Source: Dermatemys mawii
Taxonomy: Eukaryota > Chordata > Testudines > Dermatemydidae
Length of the DNA stretch: 64,000 bases
Direction of reading: 5' to 3'
NCBI GenBank assembly: GCA_007922305.1
Contig: ML677358.1
Location: forward strand, 14,839,564 to 14,903,563
Under the pieces are notes generated by a model. That model saw nothing but the letters and a program-made list of their open reading frames with translations. It was not told where the DNA came from and ran no database searches. Shown one piece after another: positions 46,101 through 58,269 of the stretch (the stretch's first letter is position 1; the number at the start of each line of letters is the position of its first letter). The translations under genes were made by a program, and so were the position numbers.

Positions 46101-49100
46101 GTCACACTCCGCCCCCGGCCCCATGCTTATCCTATGTAGCTGCCCAGCCACACGGACAGGCTAAATTTATTGTCCTTCTGCCTTTTTGGGGGGGCCTGTA
46201 AGTCTCACCAGCAGGCCGGTCCTCTTACTAGGACCCTTCTGGCTCAAAGTTCAAATCTCCCCTTTGCCTTAGTATTGTTATCAGCCCCACACTCCCTTAA
46301 AGGCCTTCTGGGATGGGGGCACTGGACAATGTAAAGGACACATACAAATCTGTCCAGCAACCAGTCAGTGTGAGCTAGAGGGCTGGAAACATTTCCCAGT
46401 GCTCTTGCTGTGCCCCTCCCTTAACCCCATCTTCACACCAACTAGGCATGCCAGGGACCCCGGACAGCTCGCTAGCCAGTCACAGCCCAGGATCAGAGAG
46501 TGGGTGCAGGCCTGTTAGCAACACCCACAAACTTGTAGCTCAGCCGGTGCTTTTTATAGCCAGGCTCGGAACCTAGAAATAGCTCGGCTAGAGCACGGAG
46601 CCTGTGCAGGAATGAGAGATGAAAAACAACACTAAATCAAAGGCAATTACAGGGATAAAGCCCAGTTCTAACGACGCCTCCGAATATCTGGCACCAACCA
46701 AAGCTCCCGCTTTCCCCAGCTCAAACAATTACATCATCATCAGAGGAATGCTTTGTTATAGCATCAGCTCCTGCTCGCAGCCCCTGTTGAGCGAGTGCTA
46801 AGGTCCTGTCACAGTTTCCATCCTCGCCTCCCTGTTTATCGGGGTTTATAGACCTCAGATTTAGGAGCTTGCTTAGGAGATACAGTCCCAACGGGCCATG
46901 TTCCAGCCCTGGGGCAGTTTAGTTTAGTTGCATTCATAACACTGGGAGAAAAAACAAAATTATTTTTAGCTTCTGTTCAATTGCCAAAGAGCAGCCCTGC
47001 TCTCTCCCCTCACTCCTGCCTCCAAGCCCTGTGTGGATCTGACTGGTGTAAATTAGGAACAGCTCCACTCGCCCCAGTGGCGTTACACCCGTGTGGAATG
47101 GAATGAAGAGAACTGACCTCCATGATGTCTTTACTAGAAACGCTGCAGCCACACAGCTGGAGCATGTCATTGTAGACACTCATGGTAGTGATAGGCGGTA
47201 TTCTTCCATCGCTGTCATTTTTGCACCTCCCTAGGAAGCGGTAGCGAGGACAACTGGAGAATTTATTCACCGACCAGGCCCTGTCTACAGCCGGGGTTAG
47301 GTGGGCTCACCCATGTTGCCCAAAGGTGTGGATTTTCACACCCTGCCATGATGAAGCAAGGTCAGCCCAACACTGTAGCGCAGACCTGGTGTCAAGGAAT
47401 GGGCAGGAAGCCAACTGGTGTCACTTACGCTTTCTGTCACCGGCTCCGCGCCAGTCAGACTCCTGAAAATTCACACCCACTGTCCCACGTGTATCTCACG
47501 CCCTTCGCCGACCGCCTCTGAACTGGGCCCAATGGAGGGCAGCACGTGGGCAAGGGTGTGTAACTTAGTGCATGTGCCGAAGGGGGTGGAAGGAGGCGCA
47601 AGTCACACCGGGGGAGGCCCTGTCCACATTGGGGAAATTCGTCCCAGTGTAACCATTGCTAAGCGTTGCCTTGCTATAGACAGCACCTTAGACTGGTTTG
47701 TTCTGCTTTCCTGTCCCAGTCTCTAAGAGAGCAGAGGAATGTGAGTCCAGCCATCTGGGTTCTGTTCCTGATGGACACCAGTATGCTGAGTGAGTTCAGC
47801 AAAGTCCTGGGTCAATGTCTCTGCTTGGACACCCCTCTCTGAAAAGTGGAGACAGGGAGATTAGGAACCGGGGATCGCTTTGTAAAGTGCTTTGGGAGTC
47901 CTCCTATTGCTTGTAGTGAGGCTGTGTCTGGGGCCCCACTTTTAGACCAGCACCCCACTGTGCGAGGAGCGGTACACACACAGAACAGAAATAGAGTCAG
48001 TCCCTGCCCCAGCTGAAAGGCGATAGATACATGCCTAGTATTTTTATTATTTTATGTCCCAGTAGCTTCAGACGGACTCCATTTATAGCAAGGGCAATAA
48101 CAATTTAAATCAGAAAAGCTATAAGTCAGTCATCTGTTGTAACAGTGTGTAAATCACCTATAATTGTTTTAAAAGCCGTGAGTGCAGTAAAAGCTCAGTC
48201 ATCTGAACCTTGTGTCTAACAAACCAAATAACAACAACTGCCCACCCTCTTCTTTAAAGTAAGAGCAGATCACCCCACAGGGGTTCTCAAACTGGGGGTC
48301 GGGACCCCTCTGGGGGTCATGAGGTTCTCACCTGGGGGGTCACGAGCTGTCAGCCTCCACCCCAAATCACGTTTTGCCGCCAGCATTTATAATGGTGTTA
48401 AATATATTTTTAAAAGTTTGTAATTGCTGGGTAGGGTCTCACTCAGAGGCTGGCTATGTGAAAAGGTTCATCAGTAAAAACGTTTGAGAATCACTACCCT
48501 GCGGGCAGCATCTGCACTACAGTTCCATGGCTTATCTACAACTCTTGCACGGTGGAGACGCACACTTGGAAATGGAGGATTCCCAGGGAAGTCGCACGTG
48601 CAAAACCAGGAATGAAATATTCCCGACCTGGCGTTCCTGCTGCTATGGGCAGGAAACAGTTCCCAGAACAGGGCAGGTGTAGACGTGTGAAACGCCTGCA
48701 GATGCAGATCCCCTCCCACCACAACAGAACATTGGGTTCATGGAAGTCTGATGAGGGCTCATGCCTTAGATTCCAAGGCCAGAAAGGACCATGAGAATCA
48801 TCTAGTCTGACTTCATAACAGGCCTGAGAATTCCACCCAGCGCCCCCTGCACTGTAAGCTGCCTCCCAGCATAAGTTTAGGAGTCCGTGAATGCCACTCG
48901 GATTCGTGGGTGGCACACAGGGGTTCTCTGCACCGGGTCCCTCTCTACATCCCTTGTTTAGACCTTGTGACCTGTACCCCTGTCCCTGCTTTCTCCTTCA
49001 GGTGTTTCGTTTTTCGTCCAGGTATTTAGTTGATTTGCTGGGATCTGTGGCCACCCGAGAGGACCTATCCTTCCCCTAGTGGGCTCTGCCCTGGAAATCA

Positions 49101-52100
49101 AATAGGCTGTGATGAACTGACCATAAACTGGCTGCCTCCCTCCCTCCAGACAGGAGGGTTCCTACAGATTGAAAGGTGCAGTACACAGAAAACCAAGGCA
49201 TAATAGTCACATAGGGAAAGACACCTCAGGGGTGATCTGTGCCCAGCGCCTCCAGTGTAACCAGGGGCATGCAGACACCACTTACTGAATGGAAACTGAT
49301 AGCGACTCAGGATCCAGACCTGGGCAAAACAGGGGCCGTCAACTGACATAGAATCCCCATCTCCACTAGGAACCTGAGAGCCAAGAAAATAAAGCCCTGA
49401 AAATCATCTGCATCGTACTGACAGCGACTCCATGCCAGAATGGGAGGGAGGAGAGATGGGTTCAAGAGTAGAAGGCCTGGAAAAGGATCAAGATTGGTCA
49501 CAGTCCCCTATGTTTTATGAGATCCCTCCTGCTCGAGCTACCCTGACTAGGGGGATTTTGGCCTCAGGCTCACAGTGTTTATGTGCTGGAAGCACATGGC
49601 TCGTTCACTTGGGCCAGCAGGCTCCATGCCACCAAAACATACAGAATGCGAGAAGGAGCCAAGTTTCATCTGAAACAGCAGCACAAAATTAATAAAGCCC
49701 AAATGCCTGCGTCCTCCCCAGAACATCCCTAGAAGGACTTTGCAGCAAGCACTCTTGCCTCACAGCAACAACTAGGGAAAGAGAGAGGAGACAAGGAGAG
49801 TCGTTTGCTGCCCGCTGCCAGGCCTCTGTTGGACAGGGCTGGTAGCGGGTGGATTAGAGAAGATGCAGACTGGAAAAGAGACTGAAAACTTAATTGGGAG
49901 GGAGGGAAAAACTGCAGGACCTGCCTGAATTCTGAACCCTGGGCTGGAATGCTCCGGACCTCCACGCCACAGCATGTGTAGGAGAGAGAGTGGTCCAGAA
50001 ATAGCTGACAACGACAGGGGCTGCCACTTGACAACCCGGGAAGTGTGACAGGCACATTTAGAGAGCGGTAAAAGGACAGTGGGGTTTTGTGCATGATTTT
50101 CCAGGACAGGGAAAGACCAAAGAGGTTGCTGTCATTGCATCACTGAGTCTCTGGGGGCGGGGAAAAGAATGACGGACAAAGAGACAACCAGGAGCCTGAA
50201 AACCCTGGGAGTCCGCCTCTTCTCCAAGCAGTAAATTACCCCGATAGGAGTGCTCCTCTTAGGCACAGGGACTGCTTTTTACAGCAGGATCATACGCTTC
50301 TGCCACATCTGGAACAGTAAAAGATCACCTAACACTCCGGCCTAAGGACCACAATAGACAGCTCTGCTTTGCAAGGACAATGGAATCCCATTGGTTCTCA
50401 AACTGGGGGTCGCGACCCCCTCAAGGGGTCACGACCCAGTTATGTGGGGGTCGCGAGACCCTGCTGCCGGCAGCGCCCCGGGGCCCCGGCCCCAGGGGGC
50501 TGCCAGCAGCCCCCCGAGCCCTAAGCGGGGTTGCGCTTAGAGGCCTGGTGTCCGAAAGGAGTGACCAATACAAAAAGTTTGAGAACCACTGAGATTCTAT
50601 CCTCAGAGTAAAGTCTGTCCATGCAGCAGGCAGAACCGTCCAGGGGCCACTGGGAACAAAGGCCCATGTTGTAGGAGCAGGGTAACAGCCCATCACAAAC
50701 CTTCCCACCTTCTGACCCAAGCGCACTTCCTCAGCTGGACTCCTCTAACACAAACACAAAGCTGCACGTACGCTTAAAAAAAACCCTCGCAGACAAAACC
50801 CTCCCCGGCACGTGCATCTCTTCCTGCACGGAGCACGGCACAGGGAACGGACCACACATGACAGATGTTAGCCTCATCACTTAATGCTCTATTGGAAGCT
50901 TCTCAGATACAAAGGAAAGGGTGATGTGCGGGAAGGGGCAGAAGAACCCATACAGAATTCTTTCAGCGGCAAACCAGAGGGCTCCCATGTCTGTGTGCAG
51001 CAGGGGCTGGAAGGAGCTCTGGGAGAGGCATTCTCAGATCAAGGGGAGGGGCGTGTAATTGCTTCCTGGGCCCCAGGTACGTTTGGAAGGCAAGTCATCC
51101 CCCCTGTTGATTGGTGTCGGCTGCATGCTGTAAAAGCCGGGGTGTTCGCAAGGGCTTCAGTCTCTCCCAACAGCAAATCGTGAAGCTGCATGAAAGATTT
51201 GCTGAATTAATCACAGACTTGAAAGCACACGGAGGCCAACAGGTGGGAAACTCAAGGTTCCCCATGGCACCTCTGGCCAGGCGGGCCACCTTTTGGCATC
51301 ACAGCGTCCCCTTATGGCTGGCTATGGAGCTGCAAATAGAGGACGTGGGGGCTGTAACAAATCACCGGCAAACCTTAAATCGGGCCCCTGACTCCAGGCA
51401 AACGTCCCCGATCCCAGCTGGGAGCCAGACGTTCCGCAAGCCGTTCGCAGCCCACACCCCAGAGGAGCAGTCAGAGGAGCGATCCTCTCCTAGCCTAGTC
51501 CCCGGGCAGCTGCGTGGCAACAGCCTGTCCAAGTGCGCAGCAGGGTTCAGATCAGAAAGTGGCACCTGTGGAAACCTCAGCAGGGGATGGACCCGTCTCT
51601 GTCTGGCTGCCTTCTGCAGGGGCCGGCGGCAGCCCGCTCCTTCTGAGCACCACGCCTCGCCTTACGCCGTGGCGAAACAGTGCATCCCCCTGCGTGTGGC
51701 ACAGACAGGGAGGGACCTGACCAGGTCCCTCAGTCCCTACCTCGCCCTGGAACCAGCTGACGTCCTGTAAGGATAAGGGCCCATCAGACCATATCAGCCC
51801 ACAGGGGAAGAGAGGTGCCAGCTCAGCTCCCACCCCAAAGGCACCTGCTCTTGGTGGGTTTGCACTGAGCTCCCCTCAATCCCAGGTGCCCTCTGCCCAC
51901 CCTCACAGAGGTGGCTCCCGAGGCCTCCCAGGGCTCCTGCCGAAGGGAGACCGAGTGGTGAGGTGCCACAGGACCCTGGTGAAGGGGGCATTTGCATGAG
52001 CTCCTGGTGCCCTTTTGGGCTCGCGAGGGTCCTGACCTCCCATCCTCAGCATTGGTCAGGCCAACACGCACCCCCACCCCTGTCTAAAAGCAGAAGGGGG

Positions 52101-55100
52101 CCCGCCCAGGCTGTAGGGCGTGTGGGTAAACAGGGCCTCTTCCTCACAGAGAACAGCCGCTCTCCTTGGCACCATGCCTGCCAGCTGCTGCTCACGATCC
52201 TGGTGGCATAATGGGCTGTTCCAATCTGGGATCCCTGGACAGAGCCTCTCTCATCCCTGGGCACTTTGATAGTCCAGAGTGGATGGTGGGGCCCATTAGC
52301 TAGAGCTGGGCAATGACAGGCAGGGCCCAAAGGCCTTTCCCCTGGGGCAAACGTAGCGCAGAGAGTGATGCCCTATTGGATTCCCCTCCCTAGCGAAAGG
52401 GAATGGGGACCTGGGAAATGGAAGAAATGCTGGTTTGATTTGTTCTTCCTTTCAGCTCTTTCTGGCCTGCTGCATTCGTATCCAGCACATCTGGAGCTGA
52501 TCCCTGCCTCTGACACGACGCTGTTCACAAGCGATGGGGGTCTATTCTCCTCTCCTGTGCGGAGGGGGGAGGAACTTCCATGGAATGCAATGAGTGTTGT
52601 TTGGAGCAGACTGGGTTTTTGACAGTCCCAGTTGTGGCACCCCCCAGGAGGTGCAAGTAATCTATGCAGGGTAATCTCTGAGCAAGCTGCAGTAAAGGGC
52701 TGTTTATTGGAAGCTCCTGGACTGTGCCTCTGTCCAGTACCAAACCAGGGACTTTCCATGACTCATGCCCTGCAAGGGGAGCATAAGGCCTGGCTTACAA
52801 TGGGAAGAAAAGTAGGAGTATTCCACATATGCTAATGATCTCTCTCTGTTTCCATGATAGTCTCTCTAGGAGTATCCCACAGAGACCATTAACTGCTTCA
52901 CAGGTGCCAGAATGAGCACATGTCCCTGGCTGCAGTTTCTGGTGGAAAGACCGTCCAAATAAATAGTAGAGCAGGATGTCCAGCCGTGCAGGAAGGCTGT
53001 GTTTCAAGAGCCCACCGCTCCGGCAGCGTAAAGGGCCCTTGAAGTGGCTGGCTGTCCCAAGGGGAATTATTTTGCGGCTTGGTCCAAATCCCTTTAGCTA
53101 GTTTTGGATGATGAGTGTGGGCAGAAAAAAAATCAAACCCCTTTTCCCAGGGTCAAAAATTACTGTCACAGTCCCCACCCCGAAACTGTCTGAAGCTTGG
53201 AAACTTGATCCTTAGGTGTCTGTTCAACCTAATCTGGGGAGAAGGCTCAGAACCAAGCATCAAAATAAAACCTGGCTGAAAATTCAGAATGTTTTGGATG
53301 TGCCTATGGAGCCCTGGCACTTTTGCAGAGGTCTGTGGAGCATGTGCACTGTTCAGTGACTATTTGTTTTGTCCCTTTGTCACTCTACTCCTCAGGAACC
53401 GAAGAGGCAACAGTCAGCCTTTGACTGAATGACCCCTGCGGCCCTGTAATGGACTATGTGTGTCTGCTGCCCTGTGGAGTTGGTGCAGGATCCGGGCCTT
53501 AGATTTTAGAGCAAGATCTTTTTCTAAAATTGTATTTTTAATGCATAATGCAACATTCACGTTGCAGAATGAAATCGCCAAAAAACAAGGAGTGTGCATT
53601 TAAATCCTGACACTGCTCCCCCTAGAGTCACCAGGAGCTTTGCTCTGTGACCGCAACTGACGTCAATGGGAGGAAGGTTAGGCCAATAACTTCAATAGGA
53701 ATAGGTGCTCAATACTTCAAGAGCAGTGTCTGGAGAGGCACGGTCCACTTATATACCATTGTCTGTTCATGGCTTTTAACATACCACCATTCATGTAATT
53801 AAATCTGCACCACAAACATGTAGACCAGAGGTGGGCAAACTATGGCCCGCAGGCCACATCCGGCCCGTGGGACCTTCCTGCCTGGCCCTTGAGCTCCCAG
53901 CCTGGGAGGCTAGCCCTCGGCCCGTCCCCTGTTGTCCCGCCTCCCTCACAGGTATGGCACTGTGCGGGCAGAGTGGCTGGCTCCGGCTGGGCAGCACAGC
54001 TGCAAGTCCTGCTGCTTTTAGCAGCGTGGTAAGGGGGCGGAGAGCAGGGAGGGAGTTGGATAAGGGGCAGAAGGTCCCGGGGGACAGGGAACAGAGGGCG
54101 GTTGGATGGGGCAGAGGTTCTGAGGGGGCAGTCAGGGGACGGGGAGCTGGGGGTGGGGTTGAATGGGGTGGAGGTTCCGGGGGGGTGAGGCAGTCATGGG
54201 ACAGAGGGCGGTTGGATGGGGTGGAGGTTCGGGGGGCCTGTCAGGGGACAGGGAATGGGGGAGGGGAGTTGGATAGGTGTGGGAGTTCCAGGGGACCTGT
54301 CAGGGGGCAGGGGTGTGGATAGGAGTTGGTGCAGTCAGGGGACAGGGAGGAGGGCGGATTGGAGAGCGGGTGGAGTCCCAGGGGGGTGGTTAAGGGCACG
54401 GGGTCCTGGGAGGGAGTGGTCAGGGGACAAGGAGCGGGGGCGGGGGATGGGTTGGAGGTTCTGAGGAGGGCCATCGGGGCGGGAAGTGGGAAGGGGTCAG
54501 ATAGGGGGGCAAGGCCAGGTTGTTTGGGGAGGCACAGCCTTCCTTACTTGGCTCTCCATACAATTTTGCACCCCCATGTGGCCCTCGGGCCAAAACATTT
54601 GCCCACCCCTGATACAGACTGAGCTTTGTGGCTGAGTTAACCGTTTTCTTAGTATCTTAATTTCTGATCCTTTCTGATTTTAAAGCAAATAAAGTAGAAC
54701 CTCAGACTCACAAACGCCTTAAGAAAGGAGTTTGTTTGCAACTCTGAAATGTTCCTAACCCTGAACAAAACATTATAGTTGTTCTTTCAAGTTTGCAACT
54801 GAACATTGACTTAATCCAGCTTTGAAACTGTACTGTGCAGAAGAAAAATGCTGCTTTTTAACCATCTTAATTTAAATGAAACAAGCACAGCAACAGTTTC
54901 CTTACCTTGTCAAAACTTTTTACATTTTCTCTCTCTCTTTTTTTAGTCGTTTACGTTGAACACAATACTGTACTGTATTTGCTTTTTTCTTTTTGTCTCT
55001 GCTGCTGCCTGATTGTGTATTTCTAGTTCCAAATGAGGTATGTGATTGACCGGTCAGTTCATAACTCTGGTATTCGAAACTCTGAAGCTCTACTGTGTGT

Positions 55101-57767
55101 GTGTGTGTCTCTGTGTGTATGCATGTATGTATGTATATACATTAACTGTAAGGTACATAACCACTGTTAGAATAATGCCAGGCCTGAGCCCTGACCTTTC
55201 AGGACCGCCTCTAAACACCTCTCATGGCTGGATGTCACATGAAATGCTGGTTGCATCCTGCTACTTCAAGCAGCTGAGTTACAAAGCTGATCACATTCCA
55301 GTGGACTTATGGCTACAAGATCCCGGCTGGGTTCTTGCACTCGGCACCTCCACAATCGCTCTCTTATCTTTTTGCTCTTCTAGGAGACAGAAATAGATGA
55401 CACGAAGGACTGAGGCCTGCCAGTGCCCTTCCCCCTGCACTCTGAAGATGTGATACGCCCACTTGATCTGGACAGATGATTCCTGGTTCGCACCCTCGAG
55501 AAAGGTGACGACTCCCCAAGGTCATTTTCAACATGGGTCCTGGGGAAAAATTCTTTCCCATCCCCAGTTCTGGCAGTCAGGTTTAACCCCGTGCAATGGT
55601 GAAAGAATCACAGCAGTTAAAACATCCACTCCCATTTAAAACATAAGAACCACTGGTGTCCAAGGGACTTTTCCCAGCCTGAGAAGTCACTAAACGTGAA
55701 CGGAACCAGGCCTGTAGCATCTGACTGTTTATTTTTCTCAAATCCTAGCATTGAATCGTCTTCTACTTCTTCCTTCTGACTCTGAGTTTCCCCCACTTTC
55801 AATCCCTTTTACAATCCCCCTTTCAGGCTGATCTGTCCTTGTCTCAGAGGTTTGACACCAGAAGGGACCACTGTGAGGATTTAGTCTCGCCTCCTGCTTA
55901 ACACAAGCCGTAGCATCTCACCTGGTGCTTTCTGCATCACGCCCATAAATTCTGGCTGAGCTGGGGCATACTCTTTAGAAAGGCATCAATTTGAAAGTGT
56001 GTCCAGTAGGGGCTGTATCCCCCTTCCTTGCCCCGCTATGTTTATGGCATTTACTGGACATATTAGAATCAAAGGAAGTGTCTCCAAACGACTCCATCTC
56101 ATGTCAACAAAATGCCCTTGTCTCAGTTCCCGGGGCCTTTTCTATGCAGCATTTCTCTTTTGTACTGGGAGCCCTCAGAGGCACGGACCAACCTAGAAGT
56201 GTTTGACCTTGTGCATAAGAGAGTAGTACATTTCTTTAATATACAGCTAGCTATTCACGTGCATTGGACTGAAAAAAATATTCACAGACCTCTGTGTGCA
56301 ACTCTCCTGTGAATTCTCCTGGACAGTAGGTGTGCCCCTTTGTTTCCGTTTTCTCTGAGTATCTGTACAAGTGGGTTTTTTCTGTCTCAGGGCTCCTGGG
56401 AGTCTCAGAACTACTCCCTCGTGCAAGTAGTAATTTTGTGCAAAGCTTTGTGCAGCCATCTTGCAATCTCAGCGATTTCCCTCCTCCTTTTAAAATCAGC
56501 CAGGCAGGGTGCGCTGCCTGGCTCAAGTGACCAATCACAGGCCCCGAATAACAAATAGCAAATAACTGTAAGCACAAGGGAAACTAATAGCTGACAAATA
56601 ACCCCGAAGCTGACAATGGGCACATGACGTTTCAGTCAACTACTGAACACACTTCTAAAGATCAGCCTGTTTGCAGATAAGTCCAGAACTGGAGACAGGC
56701 TAAATCCATAGAATAAATAGTTCCTTGGGAGTACTTTGCTCAAACATAGTTAGCAGTGTGCAAATATCAGCTCTTGCACTTCCTGATAAGCAGTTCAGGT
56801 AGCAAAGAAAGACAAGGAAGAACCTAACCATCAGATGGGTGAGGTTTGCACACATCCTGCTCTGATGTTGTTTTAATGGTCTAGGCTCACGTTATTATCT
56901 GAGATTCCTTCTCCCCTGCCGCTACCCTCCCTGCTGTAGAACAGTTTCCTTCAATCTTGAAAACAGCTTTTCTTACCCCCGGCTCCCCAGGAACCAGAGA
57001 TGGGCTGGAGGCAGATGGAGGGAACGCTCTTGTTTAAACTGAAAGGAGAATAGGCCTGATTTTGCTGCCTCTGGGGGAATTCACCCCTTCTCTGGGTCCT
57101 GCTGCGAACCCTTTCCTGGCAGAGAGAGGTTTTGCTGTCTGAGGCTCAGGGAGACACTTCTGATGGGCACTTTTTTGTTGTGCCTTTCAGATCCACCAGA
57201 GCGAATTCACCAGAATTGTATATAAATATATATACCCAGTATGGGGGATGGAACCCCTAGACCCTCTCAAGACACCCCCCCCACACACCCCCATTACTAG
57301 GGAAGGAACCCCTAGACCCTCCCCACCACACACACAACTCTACAATGAACACAGGCGCTGCCCTTTTCAGGAACAACCTGCCACCTCTTTAGTCTCCCCA
57401 GCACTGAGCCAGCCCCTCTTCTTTTGCCCATGGTTTTGGGGAAGGGGCTTTGTCTAAAGCGGGGGGAGAGCGGACTCCCAGCCCCCCCACCCCGCCCCCG
57501 GGGACGCTAACCGGGGCTCATCAGCGCACACCAGGGGCCGCATGCTAGACGGCAGGAAGCGGGGCAGCGAGCTAGGCAGAGCCCCGGAGCGTGCCGGTAA
57601 GCTCTGTGCCCCCCAGCAGGGGCAAGCTCTGGGGGCTGCCACCCTTCCCCGGCGCTGGAATCGCTGTCAGCGGAACCCCCCCACAAACCCAGCTGGGGGA
57701 GGGGGTCGCTCGCCGTTACCTTGTTCCTGGCTTGGCAGCGCCCGGTGGTGCTGCACGTGCAGCCCAT
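37167..57767 (-). CDS. CCDC69: Coiled-coil domain-containing protein 69, complete (nine exons, 309 residues)
   Basis: CCDC69 is a coiled-coil protein linked to microtubules and central spindle assembly. Exons in transcript order are 57720-57767, 45224-45296, 42626-42795, 41296-41371, 40291-40364, 39150-39251, 38443-38562, 37866-37963 and 37167-37335. All have AG/GT borders, the phases join, and the lengths sum to 930 bases; human CCDC69 has 296 residues. The start MGCTCS has Gly2, Cys3 and Ser6, fitting N-myristoylation with palmitoylation; human begins MGCRHS. Residues about 42-290 form a nearly unbroken Glu/Lys/Leu heptad region. Stretches such as KMKRVEESILSR, DYGSPSQFWEQELESLHFVI and QQENEDLHVR match human almost exactly. 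The C-terminus ends EVPLLAT, compared with EVSFLAT in human. Exon 1 is separated by a 12.4-kb intron and lies in a CpG-rich block. The donor of the 38443 exon could also be three bases earlier, which would drop one valine. Confidence 0.95.
39777..40020. mobile_element. Possible LTR-derived block in a CCDC69 intron
   Basis: It starts TGTGATGGGGTGCCTGCCCC and contains GCAAGGGGTTAATAGAGCTC and CAGCCAATAGGAGAGGGACT, phrases I recall from repeated turtle LTR-type sequence. There is no clear right end and no coding sequence. Confidence 0.35.
42219..42413 (+). repeat. tRNA-derived SINE of the tortoise Pol III (Cry I) type
   Basis: It begins GGGAGGGATAGCTCAGTGG with a recognisable box A (TAGCTCAGTGG). 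A worn box B (GAGCTCAATCC) lies near 42270, followed by a tRNA-unrelated body and the tail CCCTTCCAACCCTGATATTC. It lies in the intron between CCDC69 exons 2 and 3. A short CTAGCT is present on both sides and may be part of the target duplication. This is the best single pointer to a cryptodiran turtle. Confidence 0.75.
43378..43460 (+). repeat. Worn tRNA-like SINE head
   Basis: TGAATAACTCAGCTGGTAGAG resembles a tRNA D-arm/box A. The remainder does not fold as a tRNA and box B is not intact, so a decayed SINE is more likely than a gene. Confidence 0.3.
44067..44960. mobile_element. Possible LTR-retrotransposon-derived block
   Basis: The segment starts TGTGATGAAGTGGGAATCTC and continues with TGTGCCTCAGTTTCTCTGTG and GCAAAAGGGTTAAATCTGC, which I associate with reptile LTRs. 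An open frame of about 125 codons on the minus strand (44531-44905) has no homology I recognise. The ends are uncertain. Confidence 0.35.
47745..47905 (+). repeat. MIR-type SINE, diverged
   Basis: ATCTGGGTTCTGTTCCTGAT, GAAAAGTGGAGACAGGGAGA and TTGTAAAGTGCTTTGGGAG follow the MIR core-to-tail order with many substitutions. Confidence 0.5.
47925..48060 (+). repeat. Interspersed repeat, same family as 18225-18505
   Basis: GGCCCCACTTTTAGACCAGC, then ACACACAGAACAGAAATAGA and GTCAGTCCCTGCCCCAGCT, matches the start of the family. It is truncated and ends at an AT-rich stretch. Confidence 0.45.
48278..48496. mobile_element. TIR element of the GGTTCTCAAAC family
   Basis: The left end CAGGGGTTCTCAAACTGGGG and right end CGTTTGAGAATCACTA are inverted copies. 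The interior GGTCGGGACCCC and GGGGGTCATGAGG are typical of the copy at 50389. No target duplication could be matched. Confidence 0.65.
48765..48850 (-). repeat. CR1 fragment
   Basis: TTAGATTCCAAGGCCAGAAA, GGACCATGAGAATCATCTAG and TCTGACTTCATAACAGGCC mark the reverse-complement start of a CR1 3' end. Confidence 0.65.
50389..50591. mobile_element. TIR element of the GGTTCTCAAAC family
   Basis: The left end CATTGGTTCTCAAACTGGGG and right end AAAAAGTTTGAGAACCACTG are inverted copies. The interior carries GGGGTCGCGACCCCC palindromes and a GC-rich core near 50470-50520. It is non-autonomous. Confidence 0.7.
51174..51242 (+). other. Unexplained exon-like open segment antisense to CCDC69 intron 1
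   Basis: A CAG acceptor with a pyrimidine stretch (TCTCTCCCAACAG) precedes 69 bases that read as 23 codons, beginning QIVKLHERFAELITDL. A CAG|GTGGGA donor follows. The reading is helical and amphipathic, unlike the surrounding translation. The frame stays open from 51111 to 51770. I do not recognise the protein, and no partner exon was found, so it may be a chance opening or a gene relic. Confidence 0.2.
53826..54611 (+). mobile_element. Complete hAT-like non-autonomous element with G-rich minisatellite
   Basis: It begins CAGAGGTGGGCAAACTATGG and ends ATTTGCCCACCCCTG, matching the 31915-32648 element at both ends. The flanks ATGTAGAC (53818-53825) and ATACAGAC (54612-54619) agree at six of eight positions and may be the worn target duplication. 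The interior from about 54030 to 54500 is the same family of G-rich tandem units. Confidence 0.8.
55093..55140. repeat. (TG)n/(TGTA)n simple repeat
   Basis: A TGTGTG run is followed by TATG/TATG units and ends TATATAC. Confidence 0.85.
55846..55970 (-). repeat. CR1 fragment
   Basis: TTTGACACCAGAAGGGACCA, CTCCTGCTTAACACAAGCCG and TAGCATCTCACCTGGTGCTT, followed by TTTAGAAAGGCATC just beyond, are in CR1 reverse-complement order. Confidence 0.75.
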
Positions 57768-58250
57768 GGCCGGGCGGGACTCGCTGCGGGGCGCTCCGTG
57801 CCCGGCGCTGCAGCTGCGAGCCCGAGAGCGAACCGCGAGCCGCCTGCTTGAACTTCTGCTGGGACCGCCGCGCGCCGTAAATACCCGAGCAGAAGCCCCC
57901 CTGCAAAAACACACACACAGCCCCAGCTGGCAGGGCTGAGCCTAGCGGCATACGAGGCGCCTGTTGGATAACACGTGTTGGCATGGCCAGGGGAGGCTGG
58001 AGCCCCCCTCCGGCGCCCAGCACCGCAGGGAACCTGCTCTTCCAAACCGGGGGGCGAGGACAGCCACCCGTCTGAGCCCCCAAGGTACAGCTACTCTCCC
58101 TGATAAAAGCAAGGGGAGGAACTGTACCTTGATAAAAGCAGCTCCCCCTGATAAAGCAGCTGCCGGGTCTCGATTCCTGCCTCAGGTTGCACCTGCTCCC
58201 CCACTTTTCTTGATCAAAGGCGGGGCCACCTGCCCTCTGTCCTTGTCCTG
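57440..58250 (-). promoter_or_regulatory. CpG-rich block around CCDC69 exon 1 (probable promoter)
   Basis: CpG dinucleotides are dense here compared with the rest of the window, as in a CpG island, and the ATG of CCDC69 (57765-57767) lies inside. No TATA box is evident, which fits a CpG-island promoter. The transcription start is probably between 57768 and about 58050 on the minus strand. Confidence 0.6.
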
Positions 58251-58269
58251 GGGGGAGGGAGGAAGCGGT

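Larger units (their letters stand above)
45297..57719. other. CCDC69 intron 1, repeats and one exon-like open segment
   Basis: This is the longest intron of CCDC69. It contains a MIR-type piece, three DNA-transposon copies, CR1 fragments, simple repeats and the exon-like plus-strand segment at 51174-51242. Stretches at 45300-47000, 49100-50300 and 51250-53800 show nothing I can name. Confidence 0.5.

Noticed and set aside
53831..54622. Glycine-rich open frames
   Set aside because: These are translations of the same G-rich minisatellite family inside the element at 53826-54611.
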